NCBI RefSeq assembly: GCF_025336485.1
Contig: NZ_JAODAB010000012.1
Location: 115,237 to 179,236 of the forward strand
Direction: 5' to 3'
Source: Pseudomonas citri
GTDB lineage: Bacteria; Pseudomonadota; Gammaproteobacteria; Pseudomonadales; Pseudomonadaceae
DNA: 64,000 nt
Under the pieces are notes generated by a model. The model ran no database searches and had not been told where the DNA came from. It worked only from the letters and a program-made list of their open reading frames with translations. Positions 1 through 9,137 of this stretch are shown one piece after another; within the stretch, counting starts at the first letter, position 1, and each line of letters starts with the position of its first letter. A program made the translations under genes and the position numbers.

Positions 1-616
<616 letters not shown>

Positions 617-726
617 AACGCAATCTCACGCAGTGAGAACCTGTACACCCGGGGGTGTGCGGTTCTTCTAGGGAAAATACAGATTTACGTCAGAGCAATG
701 TCAGGCACGACCGGCGCGCGCGCCAT

Positions 727-751
727 GGGAACCGGGGTTTGCCCGGTTCCC
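727..751 (-). terminator. Intercistronic hairpin between binding-protein gene and livH
   Basis: A perfect 10-bp stem, GGGAACCGGG (727-736) with CCCGGTTCCC (742-751), has a 5-base loop. There is no U-run on the leftward transcript, so it looks like an attenuating or mRNA-stabilising structure rather than a full terminator. Such a structure would let the binding protein be made in excess over the membrane components (inference). Confidence 0.6.
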
Positions 752-780
752 AAAGGAGGCTTGGCCGGTCGCTTCAGCCC

Positions 781-1917
781 TTACTTCTGTTTTTCCAACT
801 GGTGATATTTGCCGTCCTTGTCCCACTGGTAGACCACGTAGTCGGAGACCTTCAAGTCACCCTTGGCGTCCCATTCCTTCTTGCCCATCACGGTCTGGAC
901 CGGATTGGCCTTGAGCCACTTGGCCGCGTCTTCGCCTTTGTTGGACTTGGCGCCATTGAAACCGGCGGCCAGGGCCTGGACCGAAGCGTAGGCGTACAGG
1001 GTGTAGCCTTCCGGCTCGGTGCCGTTCTTGCGGAACTCGTCAACCACGGCCTTGCTGTCTGGCAGCAGGCGCGGGTCGGCGCCGAAGGTCATGTACACGC
1101 CGTCGACATACTGCGCACCACCGGCGGTGGTGACCAGTTCGTCGGTGACGATGCCGTCGTCGGACATGAATTTCACGTCCTTGAGGCCTTGTTCACGCAA
1201 CTGGCGAACCAGCGGGCCGGCTTCCGGGTGCAGGCCACCGAAATAGACCACGTCGGCGCCCGTCGAACGGATCTTGGTCACCACGGCGCTGAAGTCTTTT
1301 TCGCCGCGGGTCAGGCCCTCGTACAGCACCGGCTTGACGCCACGCTTGGTCAATTGGGCCATGGTTGCATCCGCCAGGCCCTGGCCGTAGGTGTCCTTGT
1401 CGTGCAGTACCGCGACTTTCTTGCCCTTGAGCACGTCGACGATGTAGTCGCCCGCCACGATGCCTTGCTGGTCGTCACGACCGCACATGCGGAACATCGC
1501 GCTCAGGCCACGCTCGGTGACTTTCGGGTTGGTCGATCCGGGGGTGATGGCGATGATGCCGGCTTCGTCATAGACCTCGGAGGCCGGGATGGTATTGGAC
1601 GAGCAGAAGTGCCCGACCACGCCGATCACCTTGTCCTGCTCCACCAGGCGGTTGGCCACGGCCACGGCCTGCTTGGGCTCGCAGGCGTCGTCGCCGGCCA
1701 CCAGGACAATTTTCTCGCCGTTGACGCCACCTGCCTTGTTGATGACGTCGGCTGCCGCCTGGGCACCCTTCATGTACTGCTCGCCAAATGCAGCGTTGGC
1801 GCCGGTCATCGGCCCCGCCACACCAAATTTCACATCAGCTTGAGCAAACGCAGAAACACCCAGCGCAGTTGCCACTGCGAGGGCCAGGAAGCCTTTCTTG
1901 TAAAACGTCTGGGACAT
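781..1917 (-). CDS. Branched-chain amino acid ABC transporter periplasmic binding protein (LivJ/LivK/BraC type)
   Basis: Periplasmic substrate-binding protein that delivers branched-chain or related amino acids to the LivH permease encoded downstream. It has 378 residues from the ATG at 1917, preceded by a GAGGTGGTGCTCC stretch serving as ribosome-binding site; an upstream in-frame extension to 2022 lacks a signal peptide and is rejected. The N-terminus MSQTFYKKGFLALAVATALG followed by AFAQA is a typical Sec signal peptide. The mature part begins VKFGVAGPMTG, the usual start of type I periplasmic binding folds (Peripla_BP_6), and contains the GEKIVLVAGDDACEPKQAV segment. A -24/-12 promoter lies about 63 bases upstream. 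Confidence 0.93.
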   Translation of the reverse strand: MSQTFYKKGFLALAVATALGVSAFAQADVKFGVAGPMTGANAAFGEQYMKGAQAAADVINKAGGVNGEKIVLVAGDDACEPKQAVAVANRLVEQDKVIGVVGHFCSSNTIPASEVYDEAGIIAITPGSTNPKVTERGLSAMFRMCGRDDQQGIVAGDYIVDVLKGKKVAVLHDKDTYGQGLADATMAQLTKRGVKPVLYEGLTRGEKDFSAVVTKIRSTGADVVYFGGLHPEAGPLVRQLREQGLKDVKFMSDDGIVTDELVTTAGGAQYVDGVYMTFGADPRLLPDSKAVVDEFRKNGTEPEGYTLYAYASVQALAAGFNGAKSNKGEDAAKWLKANPVQTVMGKKEWDAKGDLKVSDYVVYQWDKDGKYHQLEKQK

Positions 1918-1979
1918 GAGGTGGTGCTCCAAGGTTTTTTTTAGTTGGCACTGCGACTTCACTTCACTGAAAAGCTCAG

Positions 1980-1995
1980 AGCAAGGGCCGTGCCA
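1980..1995 (-). promoter_or_regulatory. Sigma-54 (RpoN) -24/-12 promoter for the binding-protein/liv operon
   Basis: On the minus strand the sequence reads TGGCACGGCCCTTGCT. It matches the sigma-54 consensus TGGCACG-N4-TTGCW at every conserved position, with correct GG-to-GC spacing. It points at the binding-protein gene and predicts a start near 1968-1972 and a leader of about 50 bases. This suggests control by an enhancer-binding protein such as NtrC (inference). Confidence 0.75.
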
Positions 1996-2068
1996 TCGGT
2001 TTTTTATTCTGAAAAAAGTCACTGCTTTAATTGTTATTTTGACTGTTTCGGGCCCTTTTTCATTGGGC

Positions 2069-2212
2069 GTGCAACCGTCTAAACCGCGCTAGGTGCAACC
2101 TTTCATTCAGATCGGTAAAACCCTCCATGAGCCATCATTGCAACCAGGGGACGAAACGGCGTGCAACCACGCTGTAACAACCTGCGTCACCGAACTGCAC
2201 ACCACCGGTGCG
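2069..2212. promoter_or_regulatory. Array of repeated GTGCAACC boxes plus an NtrC-like dyad upstream of the sigma-54 promoter
   Basis: GTGCAACC occurs at 2069-2076, 2093-2100 and 2161-2168, and TTGCAACC at 2138-2145; start-to-start spacings are 24, 45 and 23 bases. A further dyad at 2196-2212, TGCAC-N7-GTGCG, resembles an NtrC site (TGCACCA-N3-TGGTGCA). The boxes lie about 75-230 bases upstream of the -24/-12 promoter, where activators of sigma-54 promoters bind. The rest of the 371-base gap (1918-2288) holds only the leader and AT-rich upstream DNA. Confidence 0.45.
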
Positions 2213-2288
2213 CGATTGCTACGCCCTGCACCATTACAGGCTAGCCGCTGTATTGGAAAACGCCGCCGGGCGTAACACTTTTCAACAT

Positions 2289-3572
2289 TCAAATGACAAT
2301 CCGCAAGCACTGGCCCGCGTGATACAGCGAAAAACCCGCCTCATAGAAGCAACTGCGCAGGCCAGCCCCAACCACCGGCCGCATGGGCGCGAACGGAATC
2401 GGTAGCGCCTGGGCGTCGCCATGACACAGATAATCGGCGAAGGCCTTGCCGACCACGGTGCCGGTGGTCACGCCCCGACCGTTGTAGCCGGTCACGGCCA
2501 CCAGGCCGGGCGCAGGCTCGAACAGGCGCATCAAGTGATCAGGCGTGAAGGCAATGCAACCGGTCCAGGTGCATTCCCACTCCACCGTCTTGAGGTAGGG
2601 AAAATAATGCCGCTGGACCCGGTCGGCCCATGCCTTGAGGAACCAGGTCGGCTTACGATTGCCATTACCCAGGCTGCCCAGCAAGAGGCGGCCATCCTTG
2701 TCCCGACGGATGCTGCTCAACACCTGGCGCGTATCCCATGAGCCCTGGCCACCGGGCAGGATGCGCCGGGCCGCCTCGTCATCCAGCGGCACCGAGGCAA
2801 CCTGGTAGTAATGACCCGGGAAGAAATTGCGCCGCAGCTCGGTCCAATCGCCCTCGGTGTAGGCGTTGGACGCGATCACCACTTGCTCGGCCAGCACCGA
2901 ACCCTGGGCGGTCTGCACCGACCAGCGCTGGCCCTGGCGCTCCAGACGCGTGACCGGGGAGTGGTCGAACAGTTGGCCACCCAGATCCTTGGCGGCCTTG
3001 GCCAATCCACTGGCGTAGGCCATCGGGTTGAGCGTGCCAGCACGCCGGTCGAGCAATGCGGCGGCGATTTTCGAGGTGCCGGTGGCCTCGACGCAGGCCT
3101 GGCCGGTCAACAGCTCCACTGGCGCGCCCCGACGCTTCCATTGTGCTTCGCGACTGCGCAGGTCGGCCTCGCCCCGGGCGTTATGGGCCATGTGCAGGGT
3201 GCCTTCGCGGCGCAACTGACAATCGATGCCGTATTTATCGACGAGGCTGAACACCAGGGCCGGTGCCGCCCCCAGCATGCAATTGAGCTGGCTGCCCACC
3301 GCCTCGCCGAACCCGGCTTCGATATCATCGGGCGGAATCCACAGGCCGGCGTTCACCAACCCGACGTTACGTCCCGATCCGCCATGCCCGGCCCGGTGGG
3401 CCTCCAGCACCGCCACACGCTTGCCTTGCTCGAGCAAGTGCACCGCCGCCGACAGCCCGGTGAAACCTGCGCCGATCACACAGACATCCACCGTGACTTC
3501 ACCCGTGAGCGAAGTGTTTTCAGGCCTTTGCGGCGTCAGATTTTCCCACAGACATTCTTCGCGTAACGGCAT
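2289..3572 (-). CDS. amaA: L-pipecolate oxidase AmaA (FAD-dependent amine oxidase, DAO family)
   Basis: FAD-linked oxidase that converts L-pipecolate to piperideine-6-carboxylate, in the D-lysine/L-pipecolate to 2-aminoadipate route of pseudomonads. The 427-residue protein starts MPLREECLWENLTP at 3572. The dinucleotide-binding motif GAGFTGLSAAVHLLEQGK is near residue 40, followed by GHGGSGRNVGLVNAG. The C-terminus has GLVAVTGYNGRGVTTGTVVG, typical of the DAO/gamma-glutamylputrescine oxidase family, and ends FSLYHAGQCLRIVI, which closely resembles P. putida AmaA as I remember it. It lies 92 bases downstream of amaB on the same strand. The alternative, gamma-glutamylputrescine oxidase, is less likely given the amaB neighbour. 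Confidence 0.85.
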   Translation of the reverse strand: MPLREECLWENLTPQRPENTSLTGEVTVDVCVIGAGFTGLSAAVHLLEQGKRVAVLEAHRAGHGGSGRNVGLVNAGLWIPPDDIEAGFGEAVGSQLNCMLGAAPALVFSLVDKYGIDCQLRREGTLHMAHNARGEADLRSREAQWKRRGAPVELLTGQACVEATGTSKIAAALLDRRAGTLNPMAYASGLAKAAKDLGGQLFDHSPVTRLERQGQRWSVQTAQGSVLAEQVVIASNAYTEGDWTELRRNFFPGHYYQVASVPLDDEAARRILPGGQGSWDTRQVLSSIRRDKDGRLLLGSLGNGNRKPTWFLKAWADRVQRHYFPYLKTVEWECTWTGCIAFTPDHLMRLFEPAPGLVAVTGYNGRGVTTGTVVGKAFADYLCHGDAQALPIPFAPMRPVVGAGLRSCFYEAGFSLYHAGQCLRIVI

Positions 3573-3597
3573 TGCCGGCTCCTGGTCAGGAGCAGCC

Positions 3598-3658
3598 GCA
3601 AGCCGCAAACCGCAAGTTGCAAGCCGGTTCGGCTTGTGGCTTGCAGCTTACGGCTTGA
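3598..3658. repeat. AAGC-rich imperfect hairpin repeat (copy 1) between amaB and amaA
   Basis: A 61-base imperfect palindrome is built from CAAGCCG/GCAAGTT-type units on the left and GGCTTG/GGCTTGCAG units on the right, around a GTTC centre. A related element lies at 22501-22586. In the leftward ama transcript it would form a long intercistronic stem-loop, possibly lowering amaA expression relative to amaB (inference). Confidence 0.6.
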
Positions 3659-3664
3659 AGCTAC

Positions 3665-5155
3665 TCAATCAAAAGTAATCCCCTGCGCCAACGGCAGTTC
3701 CAGCGAATAGTTGACGGTGTTGGTCTGGCGCCGCATGTAGCCGCGCCACGCGTCGGAGCCGGATTCGCGACCGCCGCCGGTTTCTTTCTCGCCACCGAAC
3801 GCACCGCCGATTTCCGCACCGCTCGGGCCGATATTGACGTTGGCAATGCCGCAGTCGCTGCCCACGGCCGACATGAATTGCTCGGCTTCACGCACGTCGG
3901 TGGTGAAGATGCACGACGACAGGCCCTGTGGCACGGCGTTGTTCAGGTGCAGGGCTTCGGCGAAGTCCTTGTAGCCGACCACATAGAGGATCGGTGCGAA
4001 GGTTTCGTGGCGTACCACGTCGCTCTGTTCAGGCATCTCGACGATGGCCGGCGACACGTAATAGGCATTCGGGAATTGGTCTTCGAGCTGGCGCTGGCCG
4101 CCGAACACCCGACCGCCTTCGCTCAGGGCCTGCTCCAGGGCATCCTGCATGGTGTCGAAGCTGTGCTTGTCGATCAGCGGCCCCACCAGGTTGCCTTCCA
4201 GCGGATGGCCGATGCGCACTTTCGAGTAGGCGGCCTTGAGGCGGGTGACGATTTCGGTCTTCACCGACTCATGGGCGATCAGGCGGCGCAGAGTCGTGCA
4301 ACGCTGGCCGGCCGTGCCGACGGCGCTGAACAGGATGGCGCGCACGGCCATGTCCAGGTCGGCGCTCGGTGCCAGGATCATGGCGTTGTTGCCGCCCAGT
4401 TCGAGGATGCTGCGGGCGAAACGCGCGGCGACTTTCGGCGCCACTTCACGGCCCATGCGGGTGCTGCCGGTGGCGCTGATCAAAGCCACGCGCGGATCGT
4501 CCACCAGCGCCTCACCGGCGTCGCGACCGCCGATGATCACCTGGCTCAGGTACGGTGGCGCGTCGCTGAAATTCTTCAGCACGCGCTCGAACAGCGCCTG
4601 GCAAGCCAGGGCGGTGAGCGGGGTTTTCTCCGACGGTTTCCAGATCACGGCGTTGCCGCACACCAGCGCCAGCGCGGTGTTCCAGGCCCAGACCGCCACC
4701 GGGAAGTTGAAGGCGCTGATGACGCCGACCACGCCCAGCGGGTGCCAGGTTTCACGCATGTGGTGGCCCGGACGCTCGGAGGCGATGGTCAGGCCGTACA
4801 ACTGGCGCGACAGGCCGACGGCGAAATCGCAGATGTCGATCATCTCCTGCACTTCGCCCAGGCCTTCCTGGGTGATCTTGCCGGCTTCCCACGACACGAG
4901 TTCGCCAAGGTCGGCCTTGTATTCGCGCAGCAGGTCACCGAACTGCCGAACCAGTTCGCCGCGACGCGGCGCCGGAACCTTGCGCCACAGGTCAAAAGCG
5001 TGTTGGGCGCGACTGACCTGTTGCTCGACTTCGGCGGCGCCCTCCCAGTTCACGGCGCCGATGCGACTGCCGTCGATGGGCGAATGCACGGGCTGTGTGC
5101 CGTTCTGGTACAGGGCCGGGGCGACGCCCAGACGATCAAGCAATGCAGCAACCAT
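3665..5155 (-). CDS. amaB: L-piperidine-6-carboxylate / 2-aminoadipate semialdehyde dehydrogenase AmaB
   Basis: NAD(P)-dependent aldehyde dehydrogenase of the ALDH7/antiquitin type. It oxidises 2-aminoadipate semialdehyde (in equilibrium with piperideine-6-carboxylate, the AmaA product) to 2-aminoadipate. The 496-residue length fits the family. Visible motifs are the cofactor-binding region GVVGVISAFNFPVAVWAWN near residue 145, the ISATGSTRMGREV loop, LELGGNNAM with the catalytic Glu, and GTAGQRCTTLRR with the catalytic Cys. The start ATG at 5155 is followed by MVAALLDRLGVA. It is the first gene of the amaB-amaA unit and is divergent from a LysR regulator 166 bases away, a likely controller. 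Confidence 0.92.
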   Translation of the reverse strand: MVAALLDRLGVAPALYQNGTQPVHSPIDGSRIGAVNWEGAAEVEQQVSRAQHAFDLWRKVPAPRRGELVRQFGDLLREYKADLGELVSWEAGKITQEGLGEVQEMIDICDFAVGLSRQLYGLTIASERPGHHMRETWHPLGVVGVISAFNFPVAVWAWNTALALVCGNAVIWKPSEKTPLTALACQALFERVLKNFSDAPPYLSQVIIGGRDAGEALVDDPRVALISATGSTRMGREVAPKVAARFARSILELGGNNAMILAPSADLDMAVRAILFSAVGTAGQRCTTLRRLIAHESVKTEIVTRLKAAYSKVRIGHPLEGNLVGPLIDKHSFDTMQDALEQALSEGGRVFGGQRQLEDQFPNAYYVSPAIVEMPEQSDVVRHETFAPILYVVGYKDFAEALHLNNAVPQGLSSCIFTTDVREAEQFMSAVGSDCGIANVNIGPSGAEIGGAFGGEKETGGGRESGSDAWRGYMRRQTNTVNYSLELPLAQGITFD

Positions 5156-5321
5156 GGAAATTTCCTCAAACGTAAGACACAGGATCGGCAGCCGGACGAT
5201 GACGGCTGATCAGGCCTGTAGTTTTAGCTGGCCCGAGACTTGCCAACAAACGACCTTTAAGCGAGATATCATTCCGTTTATTCATGCTGTCCCCGCAGAG
5301 CGACCAGAACAAGGCCTCCTC

Positions 5322-6233
5322 ATGCTCAACAAACGCTATTTGCCGTCGATCACCGCGCTGCAATGCTTCGAAGCGGTGACCCGCCACCTGAGCTTCACCC
5401 GCGCCGCCGAAGAGTTGAACCTGACCCAGAGCGCCGTCAGCAAACAGGTCGCGCAGCTGGAAGAACTGCTGCAGCATTTGCTGTTCCGGCGAGTGCGCCG
5501 ACGCCTGCAACTGACGCCGGCCGGCGATTTGTATTTGGCAGAGGTGCGAAAAATCCTCACGCAGGTGGAGATGTCGACCCATTACCTGCGCTCCTACGGC
5601 GGCGACACCGAAGTCCTGCGCGTTTCCACCCCGCCCACCTTCGGCGCTCGCTGGCTGGTTCCGCGCCTGAAGGGCTGGCGACTGCGACATCCGAAGATTC
5701 ACCTGGACCTGTGCAGCGAACAAGAAGCCGACGACCTGCTGCAAGGGCGCAGTGACCTGGCGTTCTACTTCGGCCAGGGTTCGCGCCCCGGCACCGAATC
5801 GCTGAAGCTGTTCGGCGAAGAACTGGTGCCGGTCTGCGCGCCCGGCAGCCTGCCAGCCAAGCCGTTGACCGACCCGACGCAACTGACGGACCTGGTGCTG
5901 TTGCAAAACGCATCGCGTCCCCAGGCCTGGCACGACTGGTTCGGCAACCAGGGTTACCACACCGAGCACAGCTACCACGGGCCACGCTTCGAAACCTTCT
6001 ACATGTGCATCCGCGCCGCCCAGGTCGGTTGCGGCGTCGCTCTGCTGCCCAGGTTCCTCGTGGAGGAAGAGCTGACCGACGGCAAGCTGGTCATCGCCTG
6101 GCAGCATGCGATGCCCAGCAGCGATGCCTATTACCTGGCCTACCCCGAGCATTCGGCGGAAGTGCCCAAGGTGCGGTTGTTTGTGGAATGGATGTTGGAG
6201 CAGATCAATGGCCCTGACGCCCCGCCGCAATAG
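5322..6233 (+). CDS. LysR-family transcriptional regulator, divergent from amaBA
   Basis: Predicted DNA-binding regulator of 303 residues, normal LTTR length. The N-terminal winged helix-turn-helix is visible in residues 5-65 (ITALQCFEAVTRHLSFTRAA, then LNLTQSAVSKQVAQLEELL). The rest is a LysR substrate-binding domain, including STPPTFGARWLVPRLKGW near residue 95, as in GcvA/AmpR-type regulators. The ATG at 5322 aligns with the family start; the open frame continues upstream but antisense to amaB, so longer starts are rejected. P. putida has a LysR gene in the same place next to amaAB (from memory). The shared 166-base intergenic region is the likely operator; I did not find a convincing T-N11-A site. 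Confidence 0.9.
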   Translation: MLNKRYLPSITALQCFEAVTRHLSFTRAAEELNLTQSAVSKQVAQLEELLQHLLFRRVRRRLQLTPAGDLYLAEVRKILTQVEMSTHYLRSYGGDTEVLRVSTPPTFGARWLVPRLKGWRLRHPKIHLDLCSEQEADDLLQGRSDLAFYFGQGSRPGTESLKLFGEELVPVCAPGSLPAKPLTDPTQLTDLVLLQNASRPQAWHDWFGNQGYHTEHSYHGPRFETFYMCIRAAQVGCGVALLPRFLVEEELTDGKLVIAWQHAMPSSDAYYLAYPEHSAEVPKVRLFVEWMLEQINGPDAPPQ

Positions 6234-6358
6234 CCCTCGCCACAAAGTCTGTGAACGTTAAAAATCACTGGCAATACCCACCACGGTTATGCGCCACTAG
6301 CCCTTTCACTGAAAACCGCCGAACCTCGCCACCCACCGCGGCCTGTCTGGAGAACCCT

Positions 6359-7585
6359 ATGAGCGAGAGCGTATTTGCCGATCGTATCGTGCAGAACCTG
6401 CTCGACACCGACTTCTACAAACTGACGATGATGCAGGCGGTGCTGCACAACTACCCCAACGTCGAAGTCGAGTGGGAGTTCCGCTGTCGCAACCGTGAGG
6501 ATCTGCGCCCGTACCTGGCGGAAATCCGCTTCCAGATCGAACGCCTCGCCGAACTGAGCCTGAGCGCCGACCAGTTGGGCTTCCTGGAGCGCATCAGTTT
6601 CCTGAAGCCAGACTTCCTGCGTTTCCTGGGTCTGTTTCGCTTCAACTTGCGCTACATCCACACCGGCATCGAAAACGATGAACTGTTTATCCGCCTGCGC
6701 GGGCCGTGGTTGCATGTGATTCTGTTCGAAGTGCCGCTGCTGGCTATCGTCAGCGAAGTGCGCAACCGCTATCGCTATCGCGAGGTGGTCCTGGAACAGG
6801 CGCGCGAGCAGTTGTATCGCAAGTTCGACTGGCTGAGTGCCAACGCCAGCGCCGATGAACTGGCCGAACTGCAAGTGGCGGACTTCGGCACCCGTCGGCG
6901 GTTTTCCTACCGCACCCAGGAAGAAGTGGTGAACGTGCTCAAGCACGACTTCCCCGGGCGTTTCGTGGGGACCAGTAACGTGCACCTGTCCCGCGAACTG
7001 GACATGAAGCCCTTGGGGACCATGGCCCATGAATGGATCATGGCCCACCAGCAACTGGGGCCACGACTGATCGACAGCCAGATCGCCGCGCTCGATTGCT
7101 GGGTGCGCGAGTACCGGGGCTTGCTGGGGATCGCGCTGACCGACTGCATCACCATGGATGCGTTTCTGAACGACTTCGATCTGTTCTTCGCCAAGCTGTT
7201 CGACGGCTTGCGCCACGACTCGGGGGACCCGGTGCTCTGGGGCGAAAAAGCCATCGCCCACTACCACCGGCTCGGCATCGACCCGATGAGCAAGACCCTG
7301 GTGTTTTCCGATAGCCTGACATTGCCCAAGTGCCTGGATATTTTCCGGGCATTGCAGGGTCGCATTAATGTCAGCTTCGGCATTGGCACCAACCTGACCT
7401 GCGACATTCCGGGTGTAGAGCCCACGAGCATCGTGCTTAAAATGATCAGCTGTGACGGGCAACCCGTGGCCAAGATTTCAGACGAGCCCGGCAAGACCCA
7501 CTGCAAGGATCCGAATTTCGTCGCCTACATGCGACACGTTTTCCAAGTACCTGCCACCCTTTCAGGCACATCAAGCAAGGAGTGA
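6359..7585 (+). CDS. pncB: Nicotinate phosphoribosyltransferase
   Basis: Cytoplasmic enzyme of the NAD salvage (Preiss-Handler) pathway: nicotinate + PRPP + ATP gives nicotinate mononucleotide. The 408-residue protein starts MSESVFADRIVQNLLDTDFY, the conserved PncB N-terminus (LLDTDFYKLTMMQAVLHNYP). Further family marks are GTSNVHLSRELDMKPLGTMAHEW, with the His that is phosphorylated in the family, then LRHDSGDPVLWGEKAIAHY and the C-terminal FGIGTNLTCD phosphate-binding region. The next gene, nadE, starts 5 bases after the stop, so the two form an operon covering consecutive NAD salvage steps. The ATG at 6359 is chosen over upstream codons because it begins the conserved region. Confidence 0.97.
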   Translation: MSESVFADRIVQNLLDTDFYKLTMMQAVLHNYPNVEVEWEFRCRNREDLRPYLAEIRFQIERLAELSLSADQLGFLERISFLKPDFLRFLGLFRFNLRYIHTGIENDELFIRLRGPWLHVILFEVPLLAIVSEVRNRYRYREVVLEQAREQLYRKFDWLSANASADELAELQVADFGTRRRFSYRTQEEVVNVLKHDFPGRFVGTSNVHLSRELDMKPLGTMAHEWIMAHQQLGPRLIDSQIAALDCWVREYRGLLGIALTDCITMDAFLNDFDLFFAKLFDGLRHDSGDPVLWGEKAIAHYHRLGIDPMSKTLVFSDSLTLPKCLDIFRALQGRINVSFGIGTNLTCDIPGVEPTSIVLKMISCDGQPVAKISDEPGKTHCKDPNFVAYMRHVFQVPATLSGTSSKE

Positions 7586-7589
7586 ATTC

Positions 7590-8417
7590 ATGCAAGCCGT
7601 ACAGCGTGAGATTGCTGGACAGCTCAAGGTCCAGCCGCCGTTCGCCGATGAGGCGGCCCTCAAGGCCGAGATCGCCCGCCGGGTGAGCTTTATCCAGGAT
7701 TGCCTGGTCAATTCCGGGCTCAAGAGTCTGGTGCTGGGCATCAGTGGCGGGGTCGACTCGTTGACCGCCGGCCTGCTGGCCCAACGCGCCGTTCGCGAGC
7801 TGCGGGAGAAAACCGGCAACGCCGCCTACAAGTTCATCGCCGTGCGCCTGCCGTACGAAACCCAGTTCGATGAGCATGAAGCACAAGCCTGCGTGGACTT
7901 CATCGAGCCGGACGAGCGCCACACCGTCAATATCGGGCCGGCGGTCAAGGCGCTGGCCAAGGAGGTTCTGGCATTCGAAGGCAAGGCACCGGGGGCGCGG
8001 GATTTCGTGCTGGGCAACTCCAAGGCGCGCATGCGCATGGTGGCCCAGTACTCCATCGCCGGCGTCGAGCACGGCCTGGTGGTCGGCACCGATCACGCGG
8101 CCGAAGCCGTGATGGGTTTCTTCACCAAGTTCGGTGACGGCGCCTGTGACCTGGCGCCGCTGAGCGGCCTGGTGAAACACCAGGTCCGGGCCATCGCCCG
8201 GGACTTTGGCGCGCCGGAGTCACTGGTGGAAAAAGTCCCCACCGCCGACCTCGAGGACCTGTCCCCAGGCAAACCGGACGAAGCCTCCCACGGCGTGACC
8301 TACGCCCAGATCGATGCCTTCCTGCATGGCGAGCCGGTGGAGGAAAAGGCCTTCAAGATCATCTGCGAGACCTACCGCAAGACCGAGCACAAACGGGTGA
8401 TGCCTTACGCCCCGTGA
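7590..8417 (+). CDS. nadE: NH3-dependent NAD+ synthetase
   Basis: Catalyses the last step of NAD synthesis: ATP-dependent amidation of nicotinate adenine dinucleotide using ammonia. The 275-residue length fits the ammonia-dependent class; no N-terminal glutaminase (nitrilase) domain is present. The N-type ATP pyrophosphatase P-loop LGISGGVDSLTAGL is near residue 50, and GTDHAAEAVMGFFTKFGDGACD near residue 157 is typical of NadE. The gene is preceded by AAGGAGTGAATTC as ribosome-binding region and follows pncB by 4 bases. A terminator follows at 8456-8486. Confidence 0.97.
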   Translation: MQAVQREIAGQLKVQPPFADEAALKAEIARRVSFIQDCLVNSGLKSLVLGISGGVDSLTAGLLAQRAVRELREKTGNAAYKFIAVRLPYETQFDEHEAQACVDFIEPDERHTVNIGPAVKALAKEVLAFEGKAPGARDFVLGNSKARMRMVAQYSIAGVEHGLVVGTDHAAEAVMGFFTKFGDGACDLAPLSGLVKHQVRAIARDFGAPESLVEKVPTADLEDLSPGKPDEASHGVTYAQIDAFLHGEPVEEKAFKIICETYRKTEHKRVMPYAP

Positions 8418-8455
8418 CGGGCCTATAAACCCTGTGGGGGCTTGTAACATGGCAC

Positions 8456-8486
8456 AAAAAAGCGCCCTGCACGGGGGCGCTTTTTT
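8456..8486. terminator. Bidirectional rho-independent terminator between nadE and azu
   Basis: The stem AGCGCCC (8461-8467) pairs with GGGCGCT (8475-8481), flanked by an A-run on the left and a T-run (8481-8486) on the right. It can serve nadE on the plus strand and the convergent azurin gene on the minus strand. Confidence 0.9.
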
Positions 8487-8500
8487 GGGTCTGAAGTGGA

Positions 8501-8947
8501 TTACTTCAGGGTCACCGTGCCTTTCATCATCGAGATGTGGCCTGGGAACGAGCAGAAGAAGCCATATTTTTCAGCGGCATTGAGTTTCGAGACTTCGAAG
8601 GTCACCGAGTCTGTCTCCCCGGCGCCGATGACTTTGGTGTGGGCAATGACGCGAGCGTCACCTTCCTTGAGGTAGTTCTTGTCCACGCCAGCGGCCATGC
8701 CATCGGTGGCGATGGCCTGCATGTCGGTCTCTTTGCTCAGCACCCAGTTATGGCCCATGACATTCTTTGGCAGGCTGCCCGAGTGAGTCAGCTCGACGGT
8801 GAAGGTCTTGCAGCTTTTGTCGATCTCGATGGCCTTGGTATTGAAGGACATCTGGTCAGTCGAATCGATGGTGGTCTTGCATTCCGCTGCCATCAGTTGG
8901 CTACTGGCCAGCGTCAACAGGGATACAGCAACAAGTTTGGCGAACAT
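8501..8947 (-). CDS. azu: Azurin (blue copper protein)
   Basis: Periplasmic type I copper protein that shuttles electrons, for example from cytochromes in respiration or denitrification. The 148-residue precursor starts MFAKLVAVSLLTLASSQLMA with a signal peptide cleaved after MAA. Mature azurin ligands are all visible: the His in MGHNWV, then Cys, His and Met in FFCSFPGHISMMKG, spaced C-x4-H-x3-M as in known azurins. The mature cysteines near the N-terminus (AECKTTID and DKSCKTF) form the family disulphide. The ATG at 8947 follows a GGAGATTCAC ribosome-binding region. A half-matching ANR/FNR-like box lies upstream (about 9020-9033) but is weak. Confidence 0.98.
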   Translation of the reverse strand: MFAKLVAVSLLTLASSQLMAAECKTTIDSTDQMSFNTKAIEIDKSCKTFTVELTHSGSLPKNVMGHNWVLSKETDMQAIATDGMAAGVDKNYLKEGDARVIAHTKVIGAGETDSVTFEVSKLNAAEKYGFFCSFPGHISMMKGTVTLK

Positions 8948-9137
8948 GGTGAATCTCCAAGGCATGGTTAACAAAATTCCATCAAAGGGGAAGACTGCCT
9001 GATTTCCAGACAAGTTCCTATGACCTGAATCAACGATTGTATACAACTTAAGGCTATCAGCCCGATGGACACAATCTACGAGCCAGAGGTCTGAGGCGCC
9101 CCTATGATCGGCCCAACACCTCACCGGAGCGCCTGTC

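Noticed and set aside
655..1944. Long plus-strand frame opposite the periplasmic binding-protein gene
   Set aside because: Antisense shadow of a gene with a clear signal peptide and family match; the GC-rich third-position pattern produces such frames.
9020..9033. Possible ANR/FNR box upstream of azurin (minus strand TTGATTCAGGTCAT)
   Set aside because: Only the first half-site TTGAT matches; the second half (GTCAT against ATCAA) is poor. Azurin is often ANR-controlled, but the sequence does not support a call.
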